DNA of 64,000 nucleotides from assembly GCF_009729095.1 (NCBI RefSeq), contig NZ_VTGX01000004.1, positions 614,131 to 678,130 of the forward strand. Reading direction: 5' to 3'. The first letter of the stretch is position 1, and every line of letters starts with the position of its first letter. The notes under the pieces were generated by a model. It did no database searches. It saw only the letters and a program-made list of their open reading frames with translations, and was not told where the DNA came from. A program made the translations under genes and the position numbers. This document shows positions 33,181-41,833 of this stretch, piece after piece. This DNA comes from Mycolicibacterium sp. CBMA 247. Lineage in GTDB: Bacteria > Actinomycetota > Actinomycetes > Mycobacteriales > Mycobacteriaceae.

Positions 33181-34737
33181 GTGGTTCAACGAGACGAGAG
33201 CCGCGCGGCGGATGCCTACGCCCGCGGGCTGTGGGTGTCCACGACCCTGGCCGACGCCATCGGCGACGCGGTACGCGACACCCCCGACCGGGTGCTGTTG
33301 GTCGACGGCGAGGTGGCGCTGACTACCCGCGAATTGCACACCCGGGCACGGACTCTGGCCCTGCAGCTGGCCGACTGGATGCCTGCGGGCAGCGTCGTGT
33401 CCTTCATGCTGCCCAATTGGCACGAGGCCGCGATCATCTACCTGGGCGCCACGCTGGCCGGGATGGTGGTCAACCCGATCCTGCCCTCGCTGCGCGACCG
33501 GGAACTGTGCTTCATCCTCGACGATGCGCAGAGCCGGGCGATCTTCATCCCCGCCCGGTTCGGCAACCACGACTACGCCGCCATGCTCACCCGGGTGTGC
33601 TCCAAGATGGAAACCCCGCCGGAAGTCGTGGTGCTGCGCGGGGATGCCGGGCCGCACAGCGCATTCACGTCCCTGAGTAGCGTTCCGGACCGGGTGCTAC
33701 CCGTCCTCAACCCCGATGACGTCCGGATGATCATGTACACCTCGGGCACCACCGGGCGCCCCAAAGGCGTACTGCACAGCCATAACTCGATCAACGCGCT
33801 GATCCGCCAGCTGCGTGAGCACTGGATGGTCGACCCCGGCGACACCTTCCTGGTGCCGTCCCCCATCGCCCACATCGGGGGCTCCATCTACGCCTTCGAA
33901 TGCCCGTTACTGCTGGGCAGCACCGCCGTGCTGATGGACCGCTGGAATGCCGAGGACGGCGTGGCACTGATGACGGCACACGAGTGCACCCACATGGCCG
34001 GGGCGACGCCGTTTCTGGAGCAGCTGCTGGGCGCCGCCGAGCGGGCCGGCACCCGGCTGCCCGATCTCAAGGTATTCATCTGCGGTGGTGCATCGGTGCC
34101 CCCGTCGCTGATCCGGCGGGCGTCGGCCTACTTCGAACGAGCCGTGGTCAGCCGGGTGTACGGCTCCACCGAGGTGCCGGTCACCACCGTCGGTTCATTG
34201 GCACCCAGCGATGTCGAGCACTCCGCGGAGACCGACGGCCGCCCCGGTATCGCCGAGATCCGGCTGGTTTCCGGCGAGATCACCGCCCGCGGGCCGCAGA
34301 TGCTGCTGGGCTATCTGCATTCCGAGGACGAGATCGAATCCTTTGACGAGGACGGGTTTTTCCGCACCGGGGACCTCGGCCGGTGGGTGGACGGCGACTG
34401 TCTTCAGGTGACCGGACGAGCCAAAGACCTCATCATCCGCAACGGCGAGAACATCTCCCCCAAGGAAGTCGAAGACCTCCTGGTCGGTGCGCTCGGCATC
34501 ACCGAGGTGGCGGTGGTCGGCCTGCCCGATGAACGCACCGGGGAGCGCGCCTGCGCGGTGCTGGTGACCGCCGACGGTGAGCGCCCCGGCGTGGCGGAGG
34601 TGGGCCGGGTGCTGGCCGAGCACGGACTGGCCCGGTTCAAAACCCCCGAGCAGGTGGAGGTCTGGGATGCCCTACCGAAGAACGACGCAGGCAAAGTGTT
34701 GAAGCATCACATCCGAGCAACGCTGAAGGGTATCTAG
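33181..34737 (+). CDS. AMP-binding acyl-CoA synthetase
   Basis: 518 aa, ANL superfamily. The phosphate-binding loop YTSGTTGRPKG is at residues 186-196, then YGSTEVP, then FFRTGDLGRWVDGDCLQVTG, RAKDLIIRNGENISPKEVED and the C-terminal lysine in PKNDAGKVLKHHI. It is of the medium-chain/cyclohexanecarboxylate ligase type by overall look. It activates a carboxylic acid to its CoA thioester using ATP. The GTG start lies 4 nt after the regulator stop, indicating an operon. Substrate inferred from context only. Confidence 0.92.
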   Translation: MVQRDESRAADAYARGLWVSTTLADAIGDAVRDTPDRVLLVDGEVALTTRELHTRARTLALQLADWMPAGSVVSFMLPNWHEAAIIYLGATLAGMVVNPILPSLRDRELCFILDDAQSRAIFIPARFGNHDYAAMLTRVCSKMETPPEVVVLRGDAGPHSAFTSLSSVPDRVLPVLNPDDVRMIMYTSGTTGRPKGVLHSHNSINALIRQLREHWMVDPGDTFLVPSPIAHIGGSIYAFECPLLLGSTAVLMDRWNAEDGVALMTAHECTHMAGATPFLEQLLGAAERAGTRLPDLKVFICGGASVPPSLIRRASAYFERAVVSRVYGSTEVPVTTVGSLAPSDVEHSAETDGRPGIAEIRLVSGEITARGPQMLLGYLHSEDEIESFDEDGFFRTGDLGRWVDGDCLQVTGRAKDLIIRNGENISPKEVEDLLVGALGITEVAVVGLPDERTGERACAVLVTADGERPGVAEVGRVLAEHGLARFKTPEQVEVWDALPKNDAGKVLKHHIRATLKGI

Positions 34738-34739
34738 AA

Positions 34740-35513
34740 ATGCAGGTTGCGATCGTCACCGGGGCCAGCAGCGGCATCGGATTCTGCTGTGCCACCACGC
34801 TTGCCGAGGCCGGAATCGCCGTGCTCGGCACCGGCCGTGATGAGGACCGACTGGCCGAACTGGCCAAGGCTGTCCGCGATCCGGACCTGATTGCCACGCT
34901 GGCCGTCGACCTGACCGCCGACGACGCCCCGCAACGCATCGTCGAGGCCGCGCTGGCCCGCTGGGGCCGCATCGACTTCCTGATCAACAACGCCGGTGTG
35001 GGCAGCCCCAAGCCACTGCACGAAACCGACGACGAAACCCTGGACTATTTCCTGGGTTTGATGCTGCGCGCCCCGTTCCGGCTGGCCCGCGACGTGATAC
35101 CGCACATGGGGCCCGGCTCGGCGATCATCAACGTGTCCTCGACGTTCGCCGTCGTGGGCGGGTTGCGCGGCGGCGCCTACTCGGCGGCCAAGGGCGGGTT
35201 GACCGCGCTGACCACCCACATCGCCTGCCAGTACGGCGCACAGGGCATTCGGTGCAATGCGGTGGCCCCCGGCGTCACCGTCACCCCCATGGTTGCCACC
35301 CGACTGGAGGACGAGCGCTTCCGCAAGATCAACACCGAGATGACCCCGCATCAGCGGTTGGGCCGCGTCGAGGACATCGCCGCCACCGTGGCGTTCCTGT
35401 GCTCCGACGGAGGTAGCTTCATCAATGGCCAGACCATCGTCGTCGACGGCGGTTGGAGCTCGACGAAGTACCTGTCGGATTTCGCACTGAACTCGGAATG
35501 GATTGCCCGATGA
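34740..35513 (+). CDS. SDR family oxidoreductase
   Basis: 257 aa. VAIVTGASSGIGFCC at the N-terminus, NNAGVG, and the catalytic Ser-Tyr-Lys in SSTFAVVGGLRGGAYSAAKG; the C-terminus FINGQTIVVDGGWSS is typical for the family. It starts 2 nt after the ligase stop and overlaps the next gene by ATGA, so all three genes are co-translated. It is the third SDR of this catabolic locus. It probably oxidises a hydroxy intermediate after ring opening. Confidence 0.9.
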   Translation: MQVAIVTGASSGIGFCCATTLAEAGIAVLGTGRDEDRLAELAKAVRDPDLIATLAVDLTADDAPQRIVEAALARWGRIDFLINNAGVGSPKPLHETDDETLDYFLGLMLRAPFRLARDVIPHMGPGSAIINVSSTFAVVGGLRGGAYSAAKGGLTALTTHIACQYGAQGIRCNAVAPGVTVTPMVATRLEDERFRKINTEMTPHQRLGRVEDIAATVAFLCSDGGSFINGQTIVVDGGWSSTKYLSDFALNSEWIAR

Positions 35514-37003
35514 ATGTTTTCGCGGTGCTCGATCAGGCGGCAGCCCGGTTCGGTGACCGGGGCGCGGTATTTCTGGGCAAACGCCAACTGGCCACCTGGG
35601 CGCAGCTGCGCGACCGGGTGCTGCGGCTGGCCACCTCGCTGCAGGCTCTGGGCGATCGGGGTACCCGCGTCGCCGTCGCGAGCGAGAACCGGCCCGAGAT
35701 CATCGAGCTGATGTTCGCCATCTGGGCGGCCGAATGCGTGTTCGTTCCGATCAACTACAAGCTGCATCCTCGTGAGATGGCCGACATCCTGGCCGATTCC
35801 GGTGCGGCGCAGGTATTCGCGTCGGCCAAGATCGCCGAGAGTCTGGCGGCCACGACCGGGGTGCCCGTCGAAACCATCGGCAGCCAGGACTACTCGGGTC
35901 GATTCGATGCCGAGCCCGCAGCCCCGCCGTCCACCGACCCGGCCGCTCTGGCCTGGCTTTTCTACACCAGCGGCACCACCGGAAAATCCAAGGGCGCCAT
36001 GCTGTCCCACCGCAGCCTGATGGCGATGACAGTGGCGCATCTGGCCGACTTCGACGACCCGGACGAGAACTGCGGCCTGATCCACGGCGCCCCGATGTCA
36101 CACGGCTCCGGCCTGTACATCCCGCCGTACGTGCTACGCGGCGCCCGTCAGGTGGTGCCGGAATCCGCCGCGTTCGAACCCGAGGAGTTCCTGGACCTGT
36201 GCGGCCACCACCCGGGCAGTAGCGCCTTTTTGGCTCCGACCATGGTGCAGCGGCTGATCCAGACCGGCCGGCCCCGCCCGGAGAACCTGAAAACGGTGGT
36301 CTACGGCGGCGGGCCGATGTACGTCGACAGCCTGAAGAAGGCGCTGGCGGCCTACGGCCCGATCTTCGTGCAGCTCTATGGGCAGGGCGAAGCGCCGATG
36401 ACCATCACCGGGTTGCGTCGTCGCGACCATGTGGCCGCCCTGGAAACAGGTGACGACGCGACGCTGGGCTCGGTGGGCTATCCGCGCTCCGGCGTGGAGG
36501 TCGCCGTGCTCACCGAGGACGGCACCCCGGCGGCCGTCGACGAGATCGGCGAGATCGTCTGCCGCGGCGACGTCGTCATGTCCGGCTACTGGAACAATCC
36601 CACCGCCACCGCCGCCACGCTCAAAGACGGCTGGCTGCACACCGGCGACATGGGTTCCTTCGATGCCCGCGGCTACCTCACCCTGCGCGACCGGTCCAAG
36701 GACGTGGTGATCAGCGGGGGCAGCAACATCTATCCCCGCGAGGTGGAGGAAGCGCTGCTGGAACACCCCGATGTCATCGAGGCCGGCGTCGTCGGTGCGC
36801 CCGATGCCGATTGGGGTGAGGTGGTGGTCGCGTTTGTGGTCGCCAATGGAACCGGCAAGGTCGACGCCGCCGAGCTCGACGCACACCTGTTGGAGCGCAT
36901 CGCCCGGTTCAAGCGGCCCAAGCGTTACGAGTTCATCGATGCACTGCCGAAGAACAGCTACGGCAAGGTGCTCAAGCGGGAGCTGCGCGCCCAGCTGAAC
37001 TAG
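35510..37003 (+). CDS. AMP-binding acyl-CoA synthetase (second)
   Basis: 497 aa, ANL superfamily. P-loop YTSGTTGKSKG at residues 152-162, YGQGEAP (the aromatic-ligase-like motif at the A5 position), GDMGSFDARGYLTLRDRSKD, VVISGGSNIYPREVEEALLE, and the C-terminal lysine in PKNSYGKVLKREL. It starts at ATG 35510 inside the SDR stop. It differs enough from the first ligase to suggest a different acid substrate, for instance the starting compound versus the ring-opened product. Confidence 0.92.
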   Translation: MNVFAVLDQAAARFGDRGAVFLGKRQLATWAQLRDRVLRLATSLQALGDRGTRVAVASENRPEIIELMFAIWAAECVFVPINYKLHPREMADILADSGAAQVFASAKIAESLAATTGVPVETIGSQDYSGRFDAEPAAPPSTDPAALAWLFYTSGTTGKSKGAMLSHRSLMAMTVAHLADFDDPDENCGLIHGAPMSHGSGLYIPPYVLRGARQVVPESAAFEPEEFLDLCGHHPGSSAFLAPTMVQRLIQTGRPRPENLKTVVYGGGPMYVDSLKKALAAYGPIFVQLYGQGEAPMTITGLRRRDHVAALETGDDATLGSVGYPRSGVEVAVLTEDGTPAAVDEIGEIVCRGDVVMSGYWNNPTATAATLKDGWLHTGDMGSFDARGYLTLRDRSKDVVISGGSNIYPREVEEALLEHPDVIEAGVVGAPDADWGEVVVAFVVANGTGKVDAAELDAHLLERIARFKRPKRYEFIDALPKNSYGKVLKRELRAQLN

Positions 37004-37080
37004 CGATGGACGGACGGGTCTTGGCAGGCATACCCTGGGGTGATCCGTATCACAAAGCGGGGGCCCGAGGAGGCGGGATC

Positions 37081-37323
37081 ATGGCCGCCACAACTACGCA
37101 TTTCCCCAGCCAGAAGGCGCCGTGCGGGCGCACGACGGAAGGCGATCACCATGTCGAGAGTGACGACGACGGCCTGAACTTCGACGATTTCACGTTCGCT
37201 TGCGGTTGTCGCGAAACACAGCACACCTATCACGACGGATGCGTCAGCATCCGGATCATTCGGCACGACGGCAAAGTCCTCAAGGATGAGCGCTGCCGAG
37301 AACACGAGGCGTTCGAAGTGTGA
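37081..37323 (+). CDS. small Cys/His-rich protein upstream of frdA, 80 aa
   Basis: 80 aa, cytosolic-looking. It contains five Cys and several His: APCGRT, DFTFACGCRETQHTYHDGC and LKDERCREHE. The CGC...H...H...C spacing could form a zinc or other metal site. No family is recognised. An excellent ribosome site (GAGGAGGCGGG) precedes ATG 37081. The stop is 22 nt before frdA, so it probably shares the frd transcript; a link to iron-sulfur assembly or regulation of fumarate reductase is only a guess. Confidence 0.68.
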   Translation: MAATTTHFPSQKAPCGRTTEGDHHVESDDDGLNFDDFTFACGCRETQHTYHDGCVSIRIIRHDGKVLKDERCREHEAFEV

Positions 37324-37345
37324 GCGCCGGCAGTGAGTTCCGGCG

Positions 37346-39085
37346 ATGACGGCCTCCCACAACATCGTGGTGATCGGGGGCGGCGGCGCCGGTCTGCGTG
37401 CCGCGATCGCCATCGCCGAGACGAACCCACGGCTGTCGGTGGCGATCGTTTCGAAGGTGTATCCGATGCGCAGCCACACGGTGTCGGCCGAAGGCGGTGC
37501 GGCCGCCGTCGCGGGGGTCGACGACAGCATCGACGAACACGCTTACGACACCATCTCCGGAGGCGACTGGCTCTGCGATCAGGACGCGGTCGAGGCGTTC
37601 GTCACCGAGGCGCCGCTCGAACTCATGCAACTCGAACACTGGGGTTGCCCGTGGAGCCGTAAACCCGACGGGCACATCGCCGTTCGCGCATTCGGCGGGA
37701 TGAAGAAGCTGCGGACCTGGTTCGCCGCGGACAAGACCGGATTTCACCTCCTGCACACGTTGTTCCAGCGGGTGCTGGCCTACCCCGACATCGCGCGTTA
37801 CGACGAATGGTTCGCCAGCACACTGCTCGTCGACGACGGCGTGGTCCGCGGGCTGGTGGCAATCGAATTGGCCACCGGCCGCATCGAGACCATCCTGGCC
37901 GACGCGGTGATCCTGTGCACCGGCGGGTGCGGGCGGGTGTTCCCGTTCACCACCAACGCCAACATCAAGACCGGTGACGGGATGGCCCTGGCATTCGGCG
38001 CGGGCGCGCCGTTGAAAGACATGGAATTCGTGCAGTACCACCCGACCGGGCTGCCCTTCACCGGAATCCTGATCACCGAGGCGGCCCGCGCCGAGGGCGG
38101 TTGGCTGCTCAACAAGGACGGCTACCGCTACCTGCAGGACTACGACCTGGGCACGCCGACCCCGGAGCCCAAGCTGCGCAGCATGGAACTCGGCCCGCGG
38201 GATCGGCTGTCCCAGGCGTTCGTTCACGAACTCGACAAGGGCCGGACCGACGAAACCCCCTACGGTCCCGTGGTTTATCTCGACCTCAGGCATCTGGGCG
38301 CGGAGCTGATCGACAGCAAGCTGCCGTTCGTGCGGGAACTGTGCCGCGACTACCAGCACATCGACCCGGTCAGCGAACTGGTTCCGGTGCGACCCGTGGT
38401 GCACTACATGATGGGCGGCGTTCATACCGACATCAACGGCAGCACACCGCTTTCCGGTCTGTACGCCGCCGGTGAGACGGCCTGCGTGAGCATCAACGGT
38501 GCCAACCGGCTCGGCTCCAATTCACTGCCGGAACTGCTGGTCTTCGGAGCTCGGGCCGGAAGTGCCGCGGCCGACTACGTCGGCAGGCGCGGTGCCGCGG
38601 CATCGGAGATGAGCAGCCTGGCCCGCGATGAGGAGCGGCGGCTGGCACGGGAACTGGATCGGCACACCGACGGTGGCGAACGAATCGCCGATATCCGCAC
38701 CGAGATGCAGACCATTCTGGAGACCGCAGCCGGGATCTACCGCGACGGGCCCACGCTGACCACCGCCGCCGATCAGCTCCGGGAGCTGCAGGAGCGGTTC
38801 GCCAAGATCGGCATCGACGATCACAGCCACACCTTCAACACCGAGCTGACCGGGCTGCTGGAGCTGTCGGGAATGCTCGACATCGCGCAGACGATCGTTG
38901 AATCCGCTCTGCATCGCGAAGAATCCCGAGGCGCGCACCAACGCACCGACTTTCCCCACCGCGACGACGACCGGTACCTCGCGCACACCCTGATCCAACG
39001 GGAACCCGACGGCTCGGCCCGCATTGAGTATCTACCGGTCACGATAACGCGCTGGCCGCCCGGCGAGCGCGTGTACGGGAGATGA
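37346..39085 (+). CDS. frdA: fumarate reductase flavoprotein subunit FrdA
   Basis: 579 aa. FAD Rossmann motif GGGGAG at 11-16; the covalent FAD attachment His44 lies in MRSHTVSAEGG; the active-site region YHPTGLPFTGILITEAARAEGG and the C-terminal FAD contact GANRLGSNSLPELLVFG are intact. The subunit reduces fumarate to succinate at the inner face of the membrane. Four-gene order A-B-C-D with separate C and D anchors marks it as fumarate reductase rather than the mycobacterial Sdh complexes. Size matches M. tuberculosis FrdA. Confidence 0.95.
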   Translation: MTASHNIVVIGGGGAGLRAAIAIAETNPRLSVAIVSKVYPMRSHTVSAEGGAAAVAGVDDSIDEHAYDTISGGDWLCDQDAVEAFVTEAPLELMQLEHWGCPWSRKPDGHIAVRAFGGMKKLRTWFAADKTGFHLLHTLFQRVLAYPDIARYDEWFASTLLVDDGVVRGLVAIELATGRIETILADAVILCTGGCGRVFPFTTNANIKTGDGMALAFGAGAPLKDMEFVQYHPTGLPFTGILITEAARAEGGWLLNKDGYRYLQDYDLGTPTPEPKLRSMELGPRDRLSQAFVHELDKGRTDETPYGPVVYLDLRHLGAELIDSKLPFVRELCRDYQHIDPVSELVPVRPVVHYMMGGVHTDINGSTPLSGLYAAGETACVSINGANRLGSNSLPELLVFGARAGSAAADYVGRRGAAASEMSSLARDEERRLARELDRHTDGGERIADIRTEMQTILETAAGIYRDGPTLTTAADQLRELQERFAKIGIDDHSHTFNTELTGLLELSGMLDIAQTIVESALHREESRGAHQRTDFPHRDDDRYLAHTLIQREPDGSARIEYLPVTITRWPPGERVYGR

Positions 39086-39088
39086 CGC

Positions 39089-39850
39089 ATGACCGCCAAC
39101 GAACGAATCACCATGGAAGTCACCAGATACCGGCCCGAGACCGATTCCGCGCCGAGACTGCAGGCCTACGAGGTGCCGGTGACCCGCGAGTGGGCGGTGC
39201 TGGACGGGCTCAACTACATCAAGGACCAGCTCGACGGGTCGCTGAGTTTCCGGTGGTCGTGCCGGATGGGCATCTGCGGCAGCTGCGGCATGACGATCAA
39301 CGGCGACCCCAAGCTGGCCTGCGCGACCTTCCTCGTCGACTATCTGCCCGGACCGGTACGCGTCGAACCGATGAGCAACTTTCCGGTCATCCGCGATCTG
39401 ATCGTCGACATCAGCGACTTCATGGCCAAACTTCCCACCGTCAAACCATGGATCATCCGCGACGACGAACTCGAGCCCCAAGACGGCGAATACCTACAGA
39501 CCCCAGCCGAAATGGACGAATACAAGCAGTTCAGCATGTGCATCAACTGCATGCTGTGCTATTCGGCATGCCCGGTCTACGCGCTGGAGCCGACCTTCCT
39601 GGGCCCGGCCGCGATCGCACTGGGCCAGCGCTACAACCTGGATTCCCGTGATTCCGGTGCCGACGATCGGGCGGATGTGCTTGCCGCCGCCGACGGCGCC
39701 TGGGCCTGTACCTACGTCGGTGAATGCTCGACGGCCTGCCCGAAAGGCGTCGACCCCGCCGGCGCCATTCAGCGGTACAAGCTCACTGCCGCAACGCAAT
39801 CGGTGAAAGATCTGATCATGCCGCTGAGGAAGCGCAGGTCAGCACGATGA
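39089..39850 (+). CDS. frdB: fumarate reductase iron-sulfur subunit FrdB
   Basis: 253 aa. The [2Fe-2S] cluster ligands are C58, C63, C66 and C78 (SCRMGICGSCGMTI). The two cubane clusters have ligands C151, C154, C157 and C161 (MCINCMLCYSACPVY) and C207, C213 and C217 (CTYVGECSTACPKGVDP). It carries electrons from menaquinol in the FrdCD anchor to FAD in FrdA. It starts 3 nt after frdA and overlaps frdC by ATGA. Confidence 0.95.
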   Translation: MTANERITMEVTRYRPETDSAPRLQAYEVPVTREWAVLDGLNYIKDQLDGSLSFRWSCRMGICGSCGMTINGDPKLACATFLVDYLPGPVRVEPMSNFPVIRDLIVDISDFMAKLPTVKPWIIRDDELEPQDGEYLQTPAEMDEYKQFSMCINCMLCYSACPVYALEPTFLGPAAIALGQRYNLDSRDSGADDRADVLAAADGAWACTYVGECSTACPKGVDPAGAIQRYKLTAATQSVKDLIMPLRKRRSAR

Positions 39851-40230
39851 CGACCACGCCCGGCTACCGACCGCCGATACCCCGATGGTGGTGGGCCAAA
39901 CGCCGCTCCTATCGACTGTTCATGCTGCGCGAGCTCAGCAGTGTGTTCGTGGCGTGGTCGGTGGTGTACCTCGCGGGCGGGGTATGGGCCGTCGGCTGCG
40001 GCCGCTACCCGGACTTCCTCGACTTCAGCGCGCGTCCGCCCGTGGTCGTGGCGAACATTGTGACGCTGGGTTTCCTGTTGCTGCACACCATCACCTGGCT
40101 GGGATTGGCCCCGCGCGCACTGGTGATTCACCTGCGCGGTCGCCGCGTCCCCACCGGTGCGGTGCTGGCCGGTCACTACGCAGCGTGGCTGGTGGTGTCG
40201 GCGGTTATCGCCTGGGTGGTGCTGGCATGA
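39847..40230 (+). CDS. frdC: fumarate reductase membrane anchor FrdC
   Basis: 127 aa with three membrane segments: MLRELSSVFVAWSVVYLAGG, VVVANIVTLGFLLLHTITWL and AAWLVVSAVIAWVVLA. The N-terminus PIPRWWWAKRRSYRLFMLRE is the characteristic FrdC lead. Together with FrdD it binds menaquinol and anchors FrdAB. The start ATG 39847 lies in the frdB stop. A longer upstream frame exists but only as a shadow of frdB. Confidence 0.93.
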   Translation: MTTTPGYRPPIPRWWWAKRRSYRLFMLRELSSVFVAWSVVYLAGGVWAVGCGRYPDFLDFSARPPVVVANIVTLGFLLLHTITWLGLAPRALVIHLRGRRVPTGAVLAGHYAAWLVVSAVIAWVVLA

Positions 40231-40586
40231 GCGCCCCCACCCGGCGATCGCCCGAACCGTACTTCTGGCTGCTGTTCTCCGCCGGTGGCATGGTGTCCGC
40301 GCTGGCACTGCCAATGCTGATGGCGCTGTTCGGCGTGCTGTTCCCGCTCGGCCTGCTCGACACCCCCGATCCCACGCACCTGCCGGCCGTGGTGCGCAAT
40401 CCGCTGACCAGGATCGTGCTGGCGGGCGTCTTCGTGCTGGCACTGTTCCACTGGGCCCACAGGTTCCGCTTCATGCTCGAGCATGGCCTGAAACTGGGCC
40501 GCTTCGACCAGGCGATCGCCGTGTGCAGTTACGGCACGGCCGCTTTGGGCTCGATCGCGGCGATCTGGATCCTGCTGACGATCTAG
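40227..40586 (+). CDS. frdD: fumarate reductase membrane anchor FrdD
   Basis: 119 aa with three membrane segments. It begins with the typical FrdD motif RRSPEPYFWLLFSAGGMVSA and has WAHRFRFMLEHGLKLG between TM2 and TM3. The His residues there belong to the quinol site region. ATGA overlap with frdC completes the frdABCD operon. The next gene on this strand is more than 6 kb away. Confidence 0.93.
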   Translation: MSAPTRRSPEPYFWLLFSAGGMVSALALPMLMALFGVLFPLGLLDTPDPTHLPAVVRNPLTRIVLAGVFVLALFHWAHRFRFMLEHGLKLGRFDQAIAVCSYGTAALGSIAAIWILLTI

Positions 40587-40670
40587 CGGGAGCAGAAGGC
40601 CCGCTACTTGTCGATCCGATCCACGCTGGAAGTTCTCCGGAATGCACGAAGACGGTGTCGGCCCTATCGA

Positions 40671-40952
40671 CTATGTGGAGGTGGAGTTCGCCGCCGAGTC
40701 CACCCAACCAATGTCGCACAGGGTTCTCAGGAGCCGGTGGGCCGTCGTCTTCGACGTCCCGGTCACCCGCACGACTTCGGCCAGTCGCGCACACGAATTG
40801 CCAGCATCCGCGATGGCGGAGATCACCGCGGCTGCGCGCGCCACACTTCGAATCGCGTTCAAGTCGTCGAAAATTTTGGGTGACTCTCGCTTGCGATGGG
40901 CCGCGCACCGTGGGTTCGACGGGCAACGCAGTGCGCCGCCGGCCGAACTCAA
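40671..40952 (-). pseudogene. truncated IclR-family regulator
   Basis: The minus-strand frame encodes an IclR winged-helix domain only: AIRSVARAAAVISAIADAGN, then SCARLAEVVRVTGTSKTTAH and RLLRTLCDIGWV, followed by a stop soon after. The roughly 170-residue effector domain is missing. A piece that may be its frameshifted continuation (ELHLHIVDRADTVFVHSGE) is readable in another frame at about 40610-40690, and then the similarity ends. It is a relic at the edge between the frd operon and the sugar island. Confidence 0.6.
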
Positions 40953-40956
40953 CGAT

Positions 40957-41511
40957 TCATTTCAGGGTGGTTCGCACCTCGACGGCGCGCGCCAAGGTAT
41001 CTCGGATCGGTGAGCGCTGCTGTACCGTTGCCACCAAATCCTCCAAGGCCTTTCGGTCGACACCGGGGGCCTCGAGATGGACGTTCACCCGGACCTGGCT
41101 GGCTCCGGCCGGCTCGTCGAGCGCGACACCGAGGAATTTGCCCAGGTCAAAGTCTGCCTCCAGTTCCAGTCGGTAGCTTTGGAGTTCGATCCCCCGTTCC
41201 GCCGCGTTCGCTGCAAGGGTCACCGTGTAGCAGCCTGCGAGCGCCTGCAGCACGTACTCGGCAGGCGACACCGCCGTGTCGCTGCCCAGAAGTGAGGACG
41301 GTTCGTCACTCGACAGCGCATACTTGCCCGCGCGAGCAGAGTCGATCTGCCCGCCCTGCGTGAGCGGTCCGGTCTCGGAGTTGACCCGAAATCCGTCCTG
41401 CCACTGTCCATTCAGGGAAAAGGAGACCTTCCCCAGGGTGCGGTTACCCTTAACCGCTTCCGCCGTATCTTTCAGTGCGCCAACGTCTACGCCATTGATC
41501 GTCTGAGTCAT
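40957..41511 (-). CDS. OsmC family protein
   Basis: 184 aa OsmC/Ohr-like fold. SPAEYVLQALAGCYTVTLAANAAERGIEL is the central helix with a single Cys. The strands SFSLNGQWQDGFRV and YRLELEADFDLGKFLGV, and the C-terminal VHLEAPGVDRKALEDLVATV, fit the OsmC-like (YhfA-type) group. Peroxide-reducing members need two Cys, and only one is present here, so a hydroperoxide reductase role is doubtful. It ends just after the IclR relic and stands alone. Confidence 0.87.
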   Translation of the reverse strand: MTQTINGVDVGALKDTAEAVKGNRTLGKVSFSLNGQWQDGFRVNSETGPLTQGGQIDSARAGKYALSSDEPSSLLGSDTAVSPAEYVLQALAGCYTVTLAANAAERGIELQSYRLELEADFDLGKFLGVALDEPAGASQVRVNVHLEAPGVDRKALEDLVATVQQRSPIRDTLARAVEVRTTLK

Positions 41512-41833
41512 TTGCCTCGCCTTCCTCGTGGTTGGTCGTGCCGACCCGGCGTTCTCACCGGTCCAGGCCTACCAAGTCAACTAGTGCACCCGCACGGCCT
41601 CAATCGAATGTTCCGACAGGCGGCCCTATTTGCCTCTCGCCTTCGTCTGCCCTTCGGCTGCATGATATTTCGATGCCGATGGCTCCATCTGGCGCAATGT
41701 CACCGTGGTGACGACGCGCTTCGGTGCACCGCATCCCGAAAACTGATTGTCTATTGTCACGAGTACGCCGGGTTGGCAGACACCCCGTTGGTTTCCACCA
41801 ACCCGGTACACTCGTCCGGATCAGCTCAGATCC
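41512..41833. other. intergenic region between OsmC and the ABC importer
   Basis: About 320 nt. No supportable gene. It should hold the OsmC promoter on the minus strand. The only structure I see is the inverted repeat at 41768-41806 described separately. Confidence 0.5.
41768..41806. terminator. hairpin after the ABC importer operon
   Basis: CCGGGTTGG (41768-41776) pairs with CCAACCCGG (41798-41806). A smaller stem GTTGGT/ACCAAC (41787-41802) competes with it. Located 28 nt past the stop of the substrate-binding protein gene, it may terminate the minus-strand transporter operon. Confidence 0.4.

Noticed and set aside
40471..40926. Minus-strand 151-codon frame near frdD
   Set aside because: Its first part is antisense or shifted IclR remnant and its last part is antisense to frdD; only a short piece might be a decayed IclR effector domain.
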